Of a stretch of 31,976 nt of DNA, positions 10,978-21,790 are shown piece after piece. The stretch is from Spirogloea muscicola (lineage: Eukaryota; Streptophyta; Zygnematophyceae; Spirogloeales; Spirogloeaceae): contig WELB01000185.1 of NCBI GenBank assembly GCA_009602725.1, positions 103,509 to 135,484 on the forward strand, in the 5' to 3' direction. The notes beneath the pieces are model-generated. The model did no database searches. It was not told where the DNA came from and saw only the letters and a program-made list of their open reading frames with translations. The position numbers were made by a program, and so were the translations under genes. The number at the start of each line of letters is the position of its first letter. Position 1 is the first letter of the stretch.

Positions 10978-11291
10978 CTCTCCTCCCCTTCCCTCTCCCT
11001 CTCCCTCCCCCCCTTGCTCTCCCTCTCTCTCATTCTCGCGCTCTCCGTCTCTATGGCCGGATCGGCACCGCCAGGCCGATCGGCCGAGTGCCCGATCGGC
11101 CCGGCCGTTGAACGTCCGCGTTGCCCCCCAGGATACAGCGACCACCCCACGCGGCAGCTGGGCGCCCACCATCGCCAGCAGCTCGCAGCTCTCAGGCTCT
11201 CCCTCACTCACTACACACTCCATCTCCTCTCAGACCAGAGCGCCAGCCTCGCCTGCTACCGAGCCTCGCCGCCATTGCCGAGGCCTTCGCA

Positions 11292-12639
11292 ATGGTGGAC
11301 GCCATGGCGGGCCTCCTCTGGCCGCCCCCCGGCGGCACCTGGACCCGCCGCGCCCTGGAGGCCAGCTTCCGCCGCGAGCGCCGGTACCTCCTGGTCGGCG
11401 CCCACAAGATCACTGCCACGACTCGCTGCCTATCTCACACCGCCGATGGCTCCTCCACAGAGCGAGCAAAGCTGCAGCCCCATAGCTTGTTGCACTGCTG
11501 CATCGCCAGGACGTGGCGCCCTGCTCGCATGGCGCTAGTGAATCTATTGTATATTGTCCTGAAAGAGGTCTCGCTGCTGCGCATCCATACTTACAAGGGC
11601 TGCGTGCCTCCTCCTGACTGCGTCCAGCTCCCTGATCTGATCACGGAGGCTGCATGCATGCGCCCCTTCCCAGGTCGGCGACTCCAGCGGCGACGTCCGC
11701 TCCAGGGAGCTGTCGCCGGAGCCACAGCCTGAGGCGCTTCCAAACGAGGGAAGATGTGCGTCCAGGACTGGACTGGCAGACGAGCAAGACGACGACGAGG
11801 GAACACCGGCCTTGACGACGATGGATGCCGCCGTGGTGCAGGATGCCCACGAGCCCCCTCCGCCGCCGTCGACATCGCCGGCGCCGCTGGCGCAGCCGTG
11901 GCCAGCAGCCGAAGCTGGCCAAGCTGCGCCACTTGACACAGTGGAGCTGCTCCAAGCCCTGTACGCCGTGCAGAAGGAGATTCAGGCGGCTCGTGACGGC
12001 GAGCTCGACGTCAGCCAGTATCCCCTGCCTTCGATGCTCGCTCACGACGGCAGCCCATGCGGCAGCCCCCTGCCGTTGAGCCCTCGCCGATGGGCGGCGC
12101 TCATGGACCTGGCTGCAGCTCGAGGTGCGACTGACTCGGCCATGCTCAACGACTCCACAGTGGCCAAAGCCAAAGCTTATGGCGATCTGGGCGCGGCTGC
12201 GAGCGAGGCCACCACCGAAGAGCTCGGAGTTGTGCAAGCGAAAGCGGCGCATGGGGGTCAAGTTGAAGACGTGCTCTGGAGTGTGCGAGAGATGCCGAAG
12301 GACACAATGGCAATGGGCGTTAACAGTGCCACCCAGCTGCCAACGAAGGACTCTGACTCGGCTTCACTGACGTTTGGCAATGACGTTTCTCAAGGCTTGC
12401 CAGCAACTCCAGCCCAGTTGGCAGGCATGTCCATGCCTCATCTAGAGGCTGCGGCGAGATCGGCAGCAGCTGCAATGGCCCCTCGCCACAGGAGATGTGA
12501 GGGTGGCTGCAGTACACGTTCTCTGCAGGCAAGGCGGCCTGCTCCAAAAGGTTGGCAGCCGCTATCGCCACAGAAAGTACCGGAGAGGAAGCAAAAGCCG
12601 CGTCCCTTCGAAACTCCATATCTACAGAGAGAATTATAA
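11292..12639 (+). CDS. Hypothetical Ala/Pro/Ser-rich protein, probably disordered; 5' structure uncertain
   Basis: The main part is a long open frame from acceptor CCCAG at 11673 to a TAA at 12637-12639, about 320 codons, with GC-rich codon use. Its N-terminal part is acidic and Pro-rich (EQDDDEGTPALTTMDAAVVQ, then EPPPPPSTSPAP). A likely helix follows (TVELLQALYAVQKEIQAARD), then Ser-Pro sites (GSPCGSPLPLSP), and a basic C-terminus with APKGWQPLSPQKVPERKQK. I recognise no domain. A candidate upstream exon starts with ATG at 11292 (MVDAMAGLLWPPPGG) and is open to 11732 in another frame. A weak donor GTCTCG at 11568 would join it in phase, but I cannot prove this. The adapter at 10952 lies only about 340 bp upstream, so the 5' end may be damaged or misjoined. 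It could be a regulatory or scaffold protein. Confidence 0.45.
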
Positions 12640-13340
12640 CATCATGTTGTATCCATTATATGCGTGATCTCAGTTGAAGTACTTCGTATGCACGCTTGAC
12701 TGTCAACTGTGCCAGCCATTGCGGGACTGCGGAGCGTGATCTTCTTCTGACACATTGACAGAAGTGACATTGTGTAATTCCTTTACATTCTTGAATAGAC
12801 CATTGAAGATGAAAACTTTCGTATTGCATGTTGGAGAACTTGATGCAGACTTAGTTTCAGACTGTCATTCGTGAATCATTAAGTCATCATGCAGCTATGT
12901 ACTTTGTTGCTGGCATCTTGCCTTCGCGTGTTGTCATTTCATGTAATTTTTTTGAGCCACGAGAAGCTGCTTTGCCTCATAGATATTGGAAAGTAGTCGA
13001 TGAAGGTTTCCAGTATAAGGAATTTAATTTCATCAGTACAACGTCTCATGAATCTCGCCATGGCCAGCTTGCTGCACCCTGCCACCTGTACGGGCAACCT
13101 CCAGTCACAGGAACATCTCCTACTGCACCTGCCACTCAAATTCAAGAGCAAACCGCACCGAGCTTAAACATTCCACCTGTACTTTGGAGTTCAACACAGA
13201 TTTAAAGTTCAACACAGATGGATGCAGGGAGACACTCTCAATCCTTGAGAATCTCAAAAAAACTGCCCTCTAACCATACTGCCGCTTTGCCAGCCACTAT
13301 ACGAACCCACTCAATAGCAAACAAGCTAGCAGTCTTGCCA
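12640..13340. other. Convergent intergenic spacer
   Basis: The spacer lies between the stop of the hypothetical gene (+) and the apparent end of the DUF1365 gene (-). A TGTAA at about 12773 on the + strand, some 135 bp past the stop, could be the polyadenylation signal of the hypothetical gene. The minus strand at 13151-12939 is open for 70 codons and might hold a last DUF1365 exon, but no family motif supports it. Confidence 0.45.
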
Positions 13341-16002
13341 TTAGGACACACTTAGTGGGTCATGATCTTTGAGCACTTTGCCGAATACATTGTACTGGGG
13401 ACAACATACGTTTCTGCTTAAATGTATGTACATACCTTGTTTCTCGAGGCAGTGCCGTCTCACAACATTCTGCTGATATATCAAGGAGCCTTGGTCGTAC
13501 TTGGGGTGCGGAACCACCGGTACACCTTTCCACCAGAGCCACAGTGCCTGTAGATTGCAAATTGCTGTATCAGAGATTTAGCAGGAAAGGTCCTGCCACT
13601 GTGTCTTCTGTTGAGCCTTGTGCAAGCTCCAGATTGAGGGTGATGGTCGTGAGCTCCACCCTCGGCTCCTATCAACAGTCATGTCCATAGTGCAAAGCAC
13701 CGAGCCGATCCACTTGCAGCAAGCCAGAAGCAGTGGCTCTGAACTGCAATCTGCTACATTATGTACAAAACGCTGTGCATGGGGGCTTGGAGGGTGCCAC
13801 TGCTGACGCACCTGCCAGTAGATCCGCAGGGCTACCTTATGGGTGCTGAAGCACAGGAACCATTCAGGCTCTCTCACTGCGTCCATCCTGGTTGTCCGCA
13901 GTGAGGCATAGAAGTACTCCCCGAGCTGCGGATGATCTGCAGTAAAAGCAAGCTCCAAGGTCTTTCCAGGTGGAGTTGCATGGATATGCCATTTTGAGTC
14001 CATATCCTACAGACAGTAAGAATATCAAAGAGCTTGATAAAGGGTGGACTCAGTATGGTCAACTTTCAGTTCTGAACGCATCCACGCCTACACAGCTGCA
14101 ACAGCCTCCATATGACAAGTGCCCCCTTTTTCATTTACCAGACCCCACAAGCTGTGCAGACCCCACAAGCTGTGCAGAGTGCTTCCACAACAAGGCCAAC
14201 TGATAACATTCTTTAGAAGCAGGTAAGCAAGCATGGTGGCAAGTTGCATAATTTACTGGACACCTCTCTAGCTTGACATACCATGAACGGGCTAACATGG
14301 AGAGGCTTGGGAACAAAGTCGTGCCCAGGCTGGAAGCAGAAAGTCACACGCTCCGCCCAAGGCGTGTTGGTCACCTGCCATGATTGATGTGGACACAAAT
14401 ATTAGGCACCACTTGCAAGCATCTCTGCAGTATGTTGTATGGCCCAGATGATAGCGCCTGCTATCTATATGCTTTGACTATTGTCACAAGTGTCCTTGTC
14501 ATTGCTTGCCTACAAGATACCTACAGAAGGACAAGCTGTGCTACTAGCAGTAGGAACACAGCTACCTGTAGTGGGCAATGGTGGGACATTAAAAAGTAAT
14601 ATGTTGTTTGCGGTGTATCTTACCTCAGCTATGCAGCAGCTCAAGGTCTCCTCCGATGCAGATGCAACAGTGGCGGCCTTGCCATAGCAATAGTAGACGC
14701 TGATGGGGTTCTGCTCGTATTGGAGGCTGACTGGATTGGTGAGCAACAACCTGCCCCCGAGATGACAAGTCAAGGCCACTCCTCTTAACGGTGTCTAGAC
14801 TTCGGGTTGTGAAATAAGGTGAGGCTCAGAGACCTGGAACCAAAGTAAGGGCTCCTAAGTAAGGCTTCCTGGTTGAATCTCTGGCAAACATCTCACTGAC
14901 CTCAGCTCGGAAGCAGAGATTTCTTGTTGATTACTGGGGTGAGCTCAAGGCAAGCCATTGTGCAGGAGGATACACCCGGCCATCGGTGGCAGCAAACTCC
15001 CTTGCCTGATCGGCTGTCATGTGGTGGCGGGCCGACGACGCCACGAACCACGCTGGGGCAGCGTCGAGGTCCATGAGGGCATTAAGCAGGCGGTACTGTG
15101 GCCAGCAGAGAGAAGCAACACCCATCAGAGGTGATTTCAACATCTACAGGACATGGCTGGGAGCAGCAAGACTCAGGATTGCGGACATATGGGTCCAAGC
15201 TGAGCAAGTCAGCGACGGACTTCAGTTGCGCGGAGGCTCCGAACGAGCTAAGCACACTCAGACTTTCCACTTCCTGAGATACCCAGGTCCTACTCCTGAG
15301 TCTGGCCGTATGGCACTCAGGGCTCAGGGCTTAGGGCTTAGAGTTTAGGGTTTGAGATAAGCATATCGGCTTTGCAGGGTTGCTTGCCTTGCCTACAAGC
15401 AAAGTGGGAGCTTCACTCGATGCACTGACAATGTGAGGGGTGAGGTTTCAGAGGACAGCCCAACCGGTTTCAGCTTTCAGTGTAATAGGGTTTGTGACTT
15501 ACTCTGCTATTGTTGGGCCTTGCGAAGCCGACCAGGACTAGGACATGTCGATGGCGATACAGCAAGCTGGAGACGAGGACTTGGGATTTAGGGTTTAGGT
15601 TTAGGGAGGGTTTTGGTTAGGTTTAGGGGTTAGGGAAAAGGGTTCAGGCGGCGCTGCCTCAAGACCAATCACCTCGAACTTGTGCCGCACGGGCCGGCGG
15701 CGGCTGTGGCGCACGACGCCCTCGTAGAACGCGCAGCCCCCGCCGCCGCCGTCGTCGGCCGCGGGCGGCGCGCGGCGACCGCATGGCCGCCGCCGCCGCC
15801 GCCGCCGCTTGCGGAAGGCTAGGTGCTGGCCAGGGCGTTCGCGCCCTGGCCACAGCGCCAGCCAGGCGAGCGCGGCAGAGCCACCAAGGCTTGAAGAAGA
15901 AAGTGCTCGCCCATTGAGAATAGGGGCTGGAACAACCAGCCCGAAAAAGAATGAACAGAGTACGAGAAGGGGGCCAGGGGAAGCGGTAAGCAACAGAAAC
16001 AA
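13341..16002 (-). CDS. DUF1365 family protein, at least 6 exons
   Basis: Exons on the minus strand: 16002-15673, 15095-14976, 14794-14624, 14374-14282, 14006-13812, 13547 to about 13436. All joints are phase 0. The core matches DUF1365 (PF07103) in order: FYEGVVRHSRRRPVRHKFE, YRLLNALMDLDAAPAWF, HHMTADQAREFAATDG, LLLTNPVSLQYEQNPISVYY, CIAEVTNTPWAERVTF, VPKPLHVSPFMDMDSKW, EWFLCFSTHKVALRIYWQ and ALWLWWKGVPVVPHPKY. Bacterial members often sit beside FAD-dependent oxidases and cyclopropane fatty-acid synthases; the reaction is unknown. Exon 1 adds about 90 residues before the domain: a hydrophobic N-terminus (MFLLLTASPGPLLVLCSFFF) that could be a signal anchor, then a Ser/Ala part and an Arg-rich, Gly-rich GC-biased part. 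The end is uncertain: reading through the possible donor at 13435 reaches TAA at 13341 (about 371 residues), or a further exon follows. Confidence 0.83.
14141..14178 (+). repeat. 18-bp tandem duplication in a DUF1365 intron
   Basis: The 18-bp unit GACCCCACAAGCTGTGCA occurs twice in perfect tandem and is followed by the first bases of a third copy. It lies in the intron between the fourth and fifth exons of the DUF1365 gene. Confidence 0.95.
15316..15355 (+). repeat. Telomere-like block in first DUF1365 intron (a)
   Basis: Units of CAGGGCT, TTAGGGC, TTAGAGT and TTTAGGGTTTG form a degenerate TTTAGGG-like run in the intron between exon 1 and exon 2 of the DUF1365 gene. Confidence 0.65.
15583..15650 (+). 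repeat. Telomere-like block in first DUF1365 intron (b)
   Basis: The block contains GATTTAGGGTTTAGGTTTAG and then several TTAGG-type units up to AAAAGGGTTCAGG. It ends just short of the exon 1 donor at 15672. Its orientation matches the other blocks. Confidence 0.7.
15885..15965 (+). repeat. Dispersed repeat, copy 1 (overlaps DUF1365 exon 1)
   Basis: The segment contains GAAGAAAGTGCTCGCC, then GGGGCTGG, a short spacer and CCAGCCC. The reverse complement of 17165-17245 shares these blocks in the same order with a few changes, so the two form an inverted pair. This copy overlaps the N-terminal coding part of the DUF1365 gene, which hints that the extension grew from repeat DNA or that the real start is further in. 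Confidence 0.6.
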
Positions 16003-16528
16003 AGCTGCTACGAGACACTCAGGCTTGGATCGCCATGGGAGATGTCTTCTACCATCTGTAGATATTTGTCAACCCATTCGAGCTGGACATCCTCAACAAC
16101 CGCCCTCCTCGCTTCCACACACTTCTCCAGAACATTGCCAATTTAGGCTACACACGTCGTGCAGATGTGTTTCCAGCTGAGAAGGGTTTGCCAGCTGCAT
16201 ATCTGTCGTTCTTGCGCTGAACAATGTATTGGCTTGAATTGGCCTCCCTTTCAATTCATGCGCCCCGCGCGCCTTCTCTCTTGCGACAACGAGTATCTGC
16301 CTGTTTGCAGCGTGCCCAGGCTAATGCTTTGCACCAGAAAGCTGGGCGAGCTCTAGTTGGTGGCAGAAGAGCTTCATATCTGACACCTAGTATTCAGGCT
16401 TCGATAAGTGACCTTTATGTTTTGACCCGTGGTTTCTGAGCGGGTCAATTTGCTGAAACTTATGTAGGTCTTCAGATGTGCTTGCCTTTGTAATTGGCCA
16501 TCTGGCCCTCGTTGTTTTAATTACACAG

Positions 16529-16555
16529 AATTGCCCTCAGTGGTAGAGCACCTGT
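16529..16555 (+). other. tRNA D-arm / A-box-like fragment
   Basis: The bases GCCCTCAGTGGTAGAGCACC resemble the D-arm and internal A box of tRNA genes. No matching acceptor stem, anticodon arm or T-arm can be folded downstream, so this is not a functional tRNA. It lies about 70 bp before one copy of the GGCTG...CAGCC repeat and could be the head of a tRNA-derived SINE. Confidence 0.3.
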
Positions 16556-16596
16556 TTACATTCTCCATGAGAAAGTAACAGCGCTTACAATGGACT

Positions 16597-16670
16597 GGTG
16601 GCTGTGAGAGGCCAGCCGAAAAGTATGGACAAGGTCTGGAGGGGCCGGATGGCATAAAGAGCAAGACACT
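16597..16670 (+). repeat. Dispersed repeat, GGCTG...CAGCC copy
   Basis: The segment starts GGTGGCTGTGAGAGGCCAGC and continues with a purine-rich part and GGTCTGGAGGGGCCGG. The same start and layout recur at 17277, and shorter versions occur at 17461 and 31709. The GGCTG/CAGCC ends can form a short hairpin. Confidence 0.6.
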
Positions 16671-17164
16671 TATTGCTAAGCCGGCAGCAAGGGGGCTCTC
16701 AGAAACCGCGAGTTAGTAAGTGCAAGACACAGTATATTGCAGGCGGATGGACGTAATTCTGACACCCATAAGAAAGGAGAACCTCTTCGAAGAGGCTGCC
16801 AGGCTAATCCGTGGTGGTGGTCTGGCTCCTCAGCTTACTTGTCAGATATGCATGTGCTCACCCACAGATACTGGTGTCCCCTTTAGCCAGCTCATTACCC
16901 TGTTACCAGGACATTTGTAAGGCTAGGATTGGTCTCCCTTTCAATCTCATGCACACCTTGCGCCTTCTCTCTTGGCGGTATCGTTTCGAGGCTCCCTTGC
17001 CCACGCCGTCCACACGCGAGCAGGCCATGCTATGGCCGCCGCCTCTGGGTCTCGGCGCAATGCCTCTTTCCCTGCAGCGAGCTACTCAGATCTGATGGTG
17101 CTCATTTGCGGGTATTGAGCTTCCCTCTGTATCGTCTAGTGTTTTGCGGTGTTTTGCAGTGTCG

Positions 17165-17360
17165 TCCTTTGGCTCTGGACATTGTCCATTCTTCTTGGGC
17201 TGGCTTTGCCAGCCCCTCTTCTCTACTGGCGAGCACTTTCTTCTCTCTTCGAAGAAAGGACGCTCCCAGGAGAGGGCGGTGGCTGTGAGAGGCCAGCCCA
17301 GAAACAACAACGAACAAAGGTCTAAGGGGCCAGGGAAAGCGCTAAAGCACACAAGAAAAG
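17165..17360. repeat. Dispersed repeat, inverted copy followed by direct copy
   Basis: The part at 17165-17245 is the reverse complement of the repeat at 15885-15965 (shared block GAAGAAAGTGCTCGCC). The part at 17277-17360 is a direct copy that starts GGTGGCTGTGAGAGGCCAGC and carries GGGGCCAGGGAAAGCGCTAA, similar to GGGGCCAGGGGAAGCGGTAA near 15970-15990. The two halves face each other around a TTCGAAGAAA centre. Confidence 0.6.
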
Positions 17361-18192
17361 TTACTCTTTCTAGAAGCTCTTCTTCCGTAACTTGGACGAC
17401 AATTCTCTCTTTCCGAGAAGGAGGCTGTGGCATTGAAAGATAGACACTTCCAGTAGTGGGCGATGGCTGTGATTGGCCAGCCCAGGCTGTGGCAGTGGAA
17501 GGATTAGCCAAAATTTCTGGCACAGCGACAGAAGAGAGCTCTACAAAGTGGAAATTGGTTGTCGATAAACGCCAGCCAGTAAAGCCTGGAAAAAAGTCAA
17601 GGGGGAAGCACCACCAAGAAAGAGCAATCTCCTTAGCAGAACAAGAGTATGTGCACTAGTAAGTTAGGAGCGCGGCGGTCAATGCGACACAGGCGCGAAT
17701 GCAGAGCCCTTTAAGAAGTGAGCTCTTCCAAGAGCAGTCCTGAGACTTTTACAACCTGCACATCACTGAAAAGAAAGCACACTGAGGTATGTACCGATTC
17801 AAGCTGCTCGCTGTGCGGCTGAGATGTCAGGCTAGTGACAGGGACCTGATAGTATGATTGTATGCTGCACACAGCGAGCTCGTCAAGTGATTGCCGGCCA
17901 CATGTCTGACTCCCTAAGCTTGATTTGAGGAGGATACCAGTAGCCCTCAAGGGCAGGGTCGAAAGCTAGATTGCACTATACTGCACAGACTGGGCCTGGA
18001 CTTGCTTGAGTCTGCTACCTGCAGCTCGTGCCAGGCAGCACAGCTCAACCTGCCGTCCAACAGAGACTCCCCAAGACTGGACTGGCGGATGAGAACGTGA
18101 TGCAGGACATGTACAAAGGCTACAGCCAACACAAATAAGACATATACAAAGGGTGCAGCCACCACAAACAGGTCTACAACCTGAATCTGGTG

Positions 18193-21100
18193 TCATTGGA
18201 AGTAGTTTTTCTTTGTCTCAAACAGATCTGCATTCTGAATGAGCATATTGACCGTCTCCAAGCTGTAGGGGTCCTGCGCTTCGATGACATTCAACACCGT
18301 CCCTCCTCCTGTAAAGAGGTAGTACTTGCTGTTGTCTAGTGCTGCATGATACAGACCAGGGTGCAAGAGCTGCAGCAATCCAAGATAATATATTAGCCAC
18401 AGCAGATGCGTAGCAGGCGGAGTATGGACAATCAAAAACCTCACCGCAATTGATGGCTTGAGATGCAAGGGGAGGGCTTCATTGATAAGTTCTGACTTGC
18501 CAACACTTGTGAGCTTCTAAACTGTGTGTTTGTCAGTAGCTAAACCATACTTGCATGTAGTGTGTATAGAACCATGAGCTAGTAAGGAGATCGAATAACC
18601 CCCCGTCTAGTACCCTCCATCCTGGCCTTCAATCAGCAACTTGCATGCCTGTCACTGACCTTGAATTCTTGTAAAGTGTCTCCGCCACCATAGTACTTCT
18701 GAGCCTCAGTGTTTTGGTCAATCACAAGGTCCATTGTTGAAGTTCCATCTGAAAAATGTGGTGTCATACCCATCACAGCATTGACAAAGATTGTCTTTGC
18801 CTTCGCTAATACATCCACAGCGGGCCCTTGCTCGAAAGATGACGGGTCTGCATCAAGAACGTATTGGTACTCCTGACCAGGTCGAAAGTCCTGTGTGCGA
18901 CGTCATTTGCACTTAAAACGCGAGAAGGCTTTACATATGACAGCTCATGCTGTGATCAATGGCAGAGGAAAGGCAGCAACAATTGATCTTAGAAATGAAT
19001 GAGACAACTGTTGCATGATTGGTGTGCCTCATTCAGTACATGATTGGTACCTTAACATATATCCTCCTGTATTCGCCCTCAATCTTGCCCTCCAGAGTGT
19101 TTGATTCTACCAGAGCAGGAAGCTCCACCAATTTCTTGGCATCCTTGTCTTCTTCAACCAGTTCCTTTGCCAGCTCAATGTCCTCTTGTGTCACACCCGC
19201 AATATGAATGCCATACTTGGCACACAGATATGTGTTGTATACCTATGTAAACAGATGTAAGCCAGCACTAGCCTTCTACATAAGTGCAGGATATGATCCA
19301 TCAGTAATCATTTAGACTTGGCAGAATGAGGTGCTCAGTCAGGATCAAGCATGTGTCCAATGTATGCTACGTAATAATTCTGGAAGCAGTACCACCATGA
19401 GCACGGATGTCCTGCAAAAGTCCCTGCAGATGAGATCAGTTGGCTACTGTGCCATACCACTCCTCCGAGAATGAGCTGATCCACAACTTTATATATCTCT
19501 TTAAGTGGTCCGATTTTGGTGTCATACTTTGATCCAGCAACCACAGCCACAAAAGGTCTTTCTGGTGAAAGAATTGCTCGCACATGAACAAGCTCGTTCT
19601 GTGATGCATACAATACAGAAAGAAAGCAGGCATGCTTAGCTGTGAGTTTCCACACAATGTACTTCAAGCAAGCTTGGCAAACCCCCTGGGCAGCAATGTG
19701 ACACATAGTCTGCACTCATTAGGATCACTTGAACAATGATTGCACGACAGTGCATCCTATTAGTCAAGAAATGTTGCTTCAAGTGTGACCCATAAACTCG
19801 CTGATCAAGAAGCCAACGGCCTGCTGAACAAGTACGCATGTCATTGCGTGCCTCTCTAAAGTAAAAGGGGCTGCAGGACAGGCTTAATAAGTGTATTTGA
19901 CATATATGTTCAGGTGTTCACCTGCATGCAGAGCCCAGCATAGCTTGGTAGTAGTTTTGCAATATCGTATGTGCTAGCATGGGGCTGCCAAGAACCAAAT
20001 GCATCATTTATGTACACGTCTGCCAGTCCTGCCAATTCCACAGCAAAACGTTGTCGCTGTTCAGGCTTGCCCTCTTCCCCCTTCAGGCACACAGACAGCC
20101 ATCCAGTAAGGGCTATCAAAGTCAAAATGCACTCGAAGCACAGGAATTTTGTCTCCTCCAGGTGCACAGTGGCTCTAATAAGCCAGTCCAGAAAGTTCAA
20201 GAAAGAGCTCAATACTGGCCAGTAGGAGCCTACAACAAACACAACAATGTGCAGCAACATATTCAAGGCCGCAAGTCCAGTCTGACAGCGAGCACGACCA
20301 GTCTGCTTTTGCCAAGCTACATGCTTCTGAAATTGCAGTAACCCCTATCTCTGGAGCTCGCTCAATGCCATGCAGGTTATATGCACAGCACGACAACTGA
20401 AAGTGCAACTCACCACAAACCATCGAGTATTGGGCAAGTATATTCCACCAATACGCCTTGCCTTCAGGTCTTGAATGAGGTGGTTAATGGATGTATCTAT
20501 TGACTGGATACCTTGATCTCCGTAAGGTGGGAATACTGGAACAGCGAATTTGATTCGTAGTTTCCGCTGCAAAGTACAAGAACAATCCCACTAATGCTTT
20601 CCATTTGGAAACAGCAAATTGCTCGGTTTTCACCATGTTCAACTTGCACGCAAAAGGTAACATACAGGTCACGCGAATGGGATTGCATCCCATCAAAAGC
20701 TAGCCCTTCAATGCGCAAAGCGTAACTGCCACTTCAATAAAGCCATTTGAGCTCGTATGTTATTCCAATGTAGAGCTTGCCTCCTACTTCATCTGAAGGA
20801 CTACCTGCTAGAGGAACATATCACTTGAGCAGCTCAAGGCAGGAAACAACCTGCAGATACTGCACAATAGGTTCCACCGAGGACTCCACATCACATCTTA
20901 TAGTCCTGGTCTTCATATCAAGTGGTCTCCCCACATGCGTGATAAGGATGGGTCGTCCTCCACGTTCAATCAAGTTGTACATCGTGGCAAGTGTACAGTC
21001 TATCCTATACTGGTCAAGTATCTTGCCTGCAATCGACTATGATGGCATGCATATGCTCAGCTAGCTGTGGACTAAGCATTCTACACCAGGAGTCAGAGGA

Positions 21101-21790
21101 CAATGCTGCCCCATCATGTGAGCACTTTCTGGCAGATCATTCCCTACGCAAGCTCTGTGAGTATTTCCATTGCTGCAGCAACCTACGAAACAACACTCTA
21201 CCTTTTTTAACGACGTTGTGATCGACTCGCAGAAGTACGACCTTGTCGCGGAGGTCAGCATCCTGCATCAGTGGTAGCCTGGGGTCCAGATTTGCTTCCA
21301 AGTCATCTGCGACCTGCTCAAAGACAAGAGAAATCAATCTGATATAGTCAGGACAGCCCCTTCTGAAATTGGACGTCCATTGCTCTGCACAGCTCGTCGA
21401 CCTTTCAGCCAGCATCTATCAGCATGTGTAATTTGGAGGAGATATCACAGACCGCTGAATTCTGGATGCGCTTTGCTCAAAGTGGTTGTGTCGAGCGGGA
21501 TCAAGCCAAGCAAAGAACTCAGCTCATGCCGGCACTTGATCAGTGCCATACCTTCATCGTCAGGCCACCCTTGCTGCGGGACATCGTCCTGCGAAGCTCC
21601 CCCATGGTGGCTTTAGCGAACCCCTTCGTGGAGTAGCAGCAGCTCCCCCTCCCTCTGGCGACGGCAAGAGCGGCGGGCGCGGCGTGGCGCCTCCGCTCCG
21701 CAGCACTGGCGCGGCGACGGCGACCCCCGCGGACGGCCAGCTGGGAATGGCGGAGCTCGTCGAGAACGTTGCCTCCCTCAGTGTCGCCAT
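18193..21790 (-). CDS. Phosphoglycerate kinase family protein with N-terminal presequence, 10 exons
   Basis: Exons on the minus strand: 21790-21569, 21313-21202, 21026-20851, 20566-20414, 20080-19922, 19598-19458, 19242-19051, 18890-18660, 18516-18445, 18369-18193. All phases close, giving 544 residues. PGK converts 1,3-bisphosphoglycerate and ADP to 3-phosphoglycerate and ATP. PGK-type blocks in order: [15 protein letters not shown] (98-112), [11 protein letters not shown] (136-146), [10 protein letters not shown] (211-220), [10 protein letters not shown] (241-250), [14 protein letters not shown] (293-306), [29 protein letters not shown] and [13 protein letters not shown] (504-516). Residues 1-74 are Ser/Ala/Pro/Arg-rich with little acid and fit a plastid or mitochondrial presequence. 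The signature R-x-D-x-N-[SACV]-P has Val for the last Pro, and the mature part (about 470) is longer than the usual 390-415. It may be a true PGK or a divergent paralogue with another role. Confidence 0.85.

Larger units (their letters stand above)
16003..18192. other. Repeat-rich intergenic spacer, no convincing gene
   Basis: The spacer lies between the start of the DUF1365 gene and the stop of the PGK-family gene, both on the minus strand. It holds copies of a GGCTG...CAGCC repeat family (16597, 17277, 17461), the inverted copy at 17165-17245, and two related stretches at 16240-16300 and 16930-16985 that share CTCCCTTTCAAT and GCGCCTTCTCTCTTG. Short open frames here fall in the repeats and do not look coding. 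The promoter of the DUF1365 gene should be near 16000-16300. Confidence 0.6.

Noticed and set aside
10662-11223. Arg/Glu repeat proteins and Ser/Leu repeat proteins encoded over the CT run
   Set aside because: They are translations of the CT microsatellite and adapter sequence.
17456-17659. 67-codon plus-strand open frame in the repeat spacer
   Set aside because: It begins inside a copy of the dispersed repeat and shows no domain.
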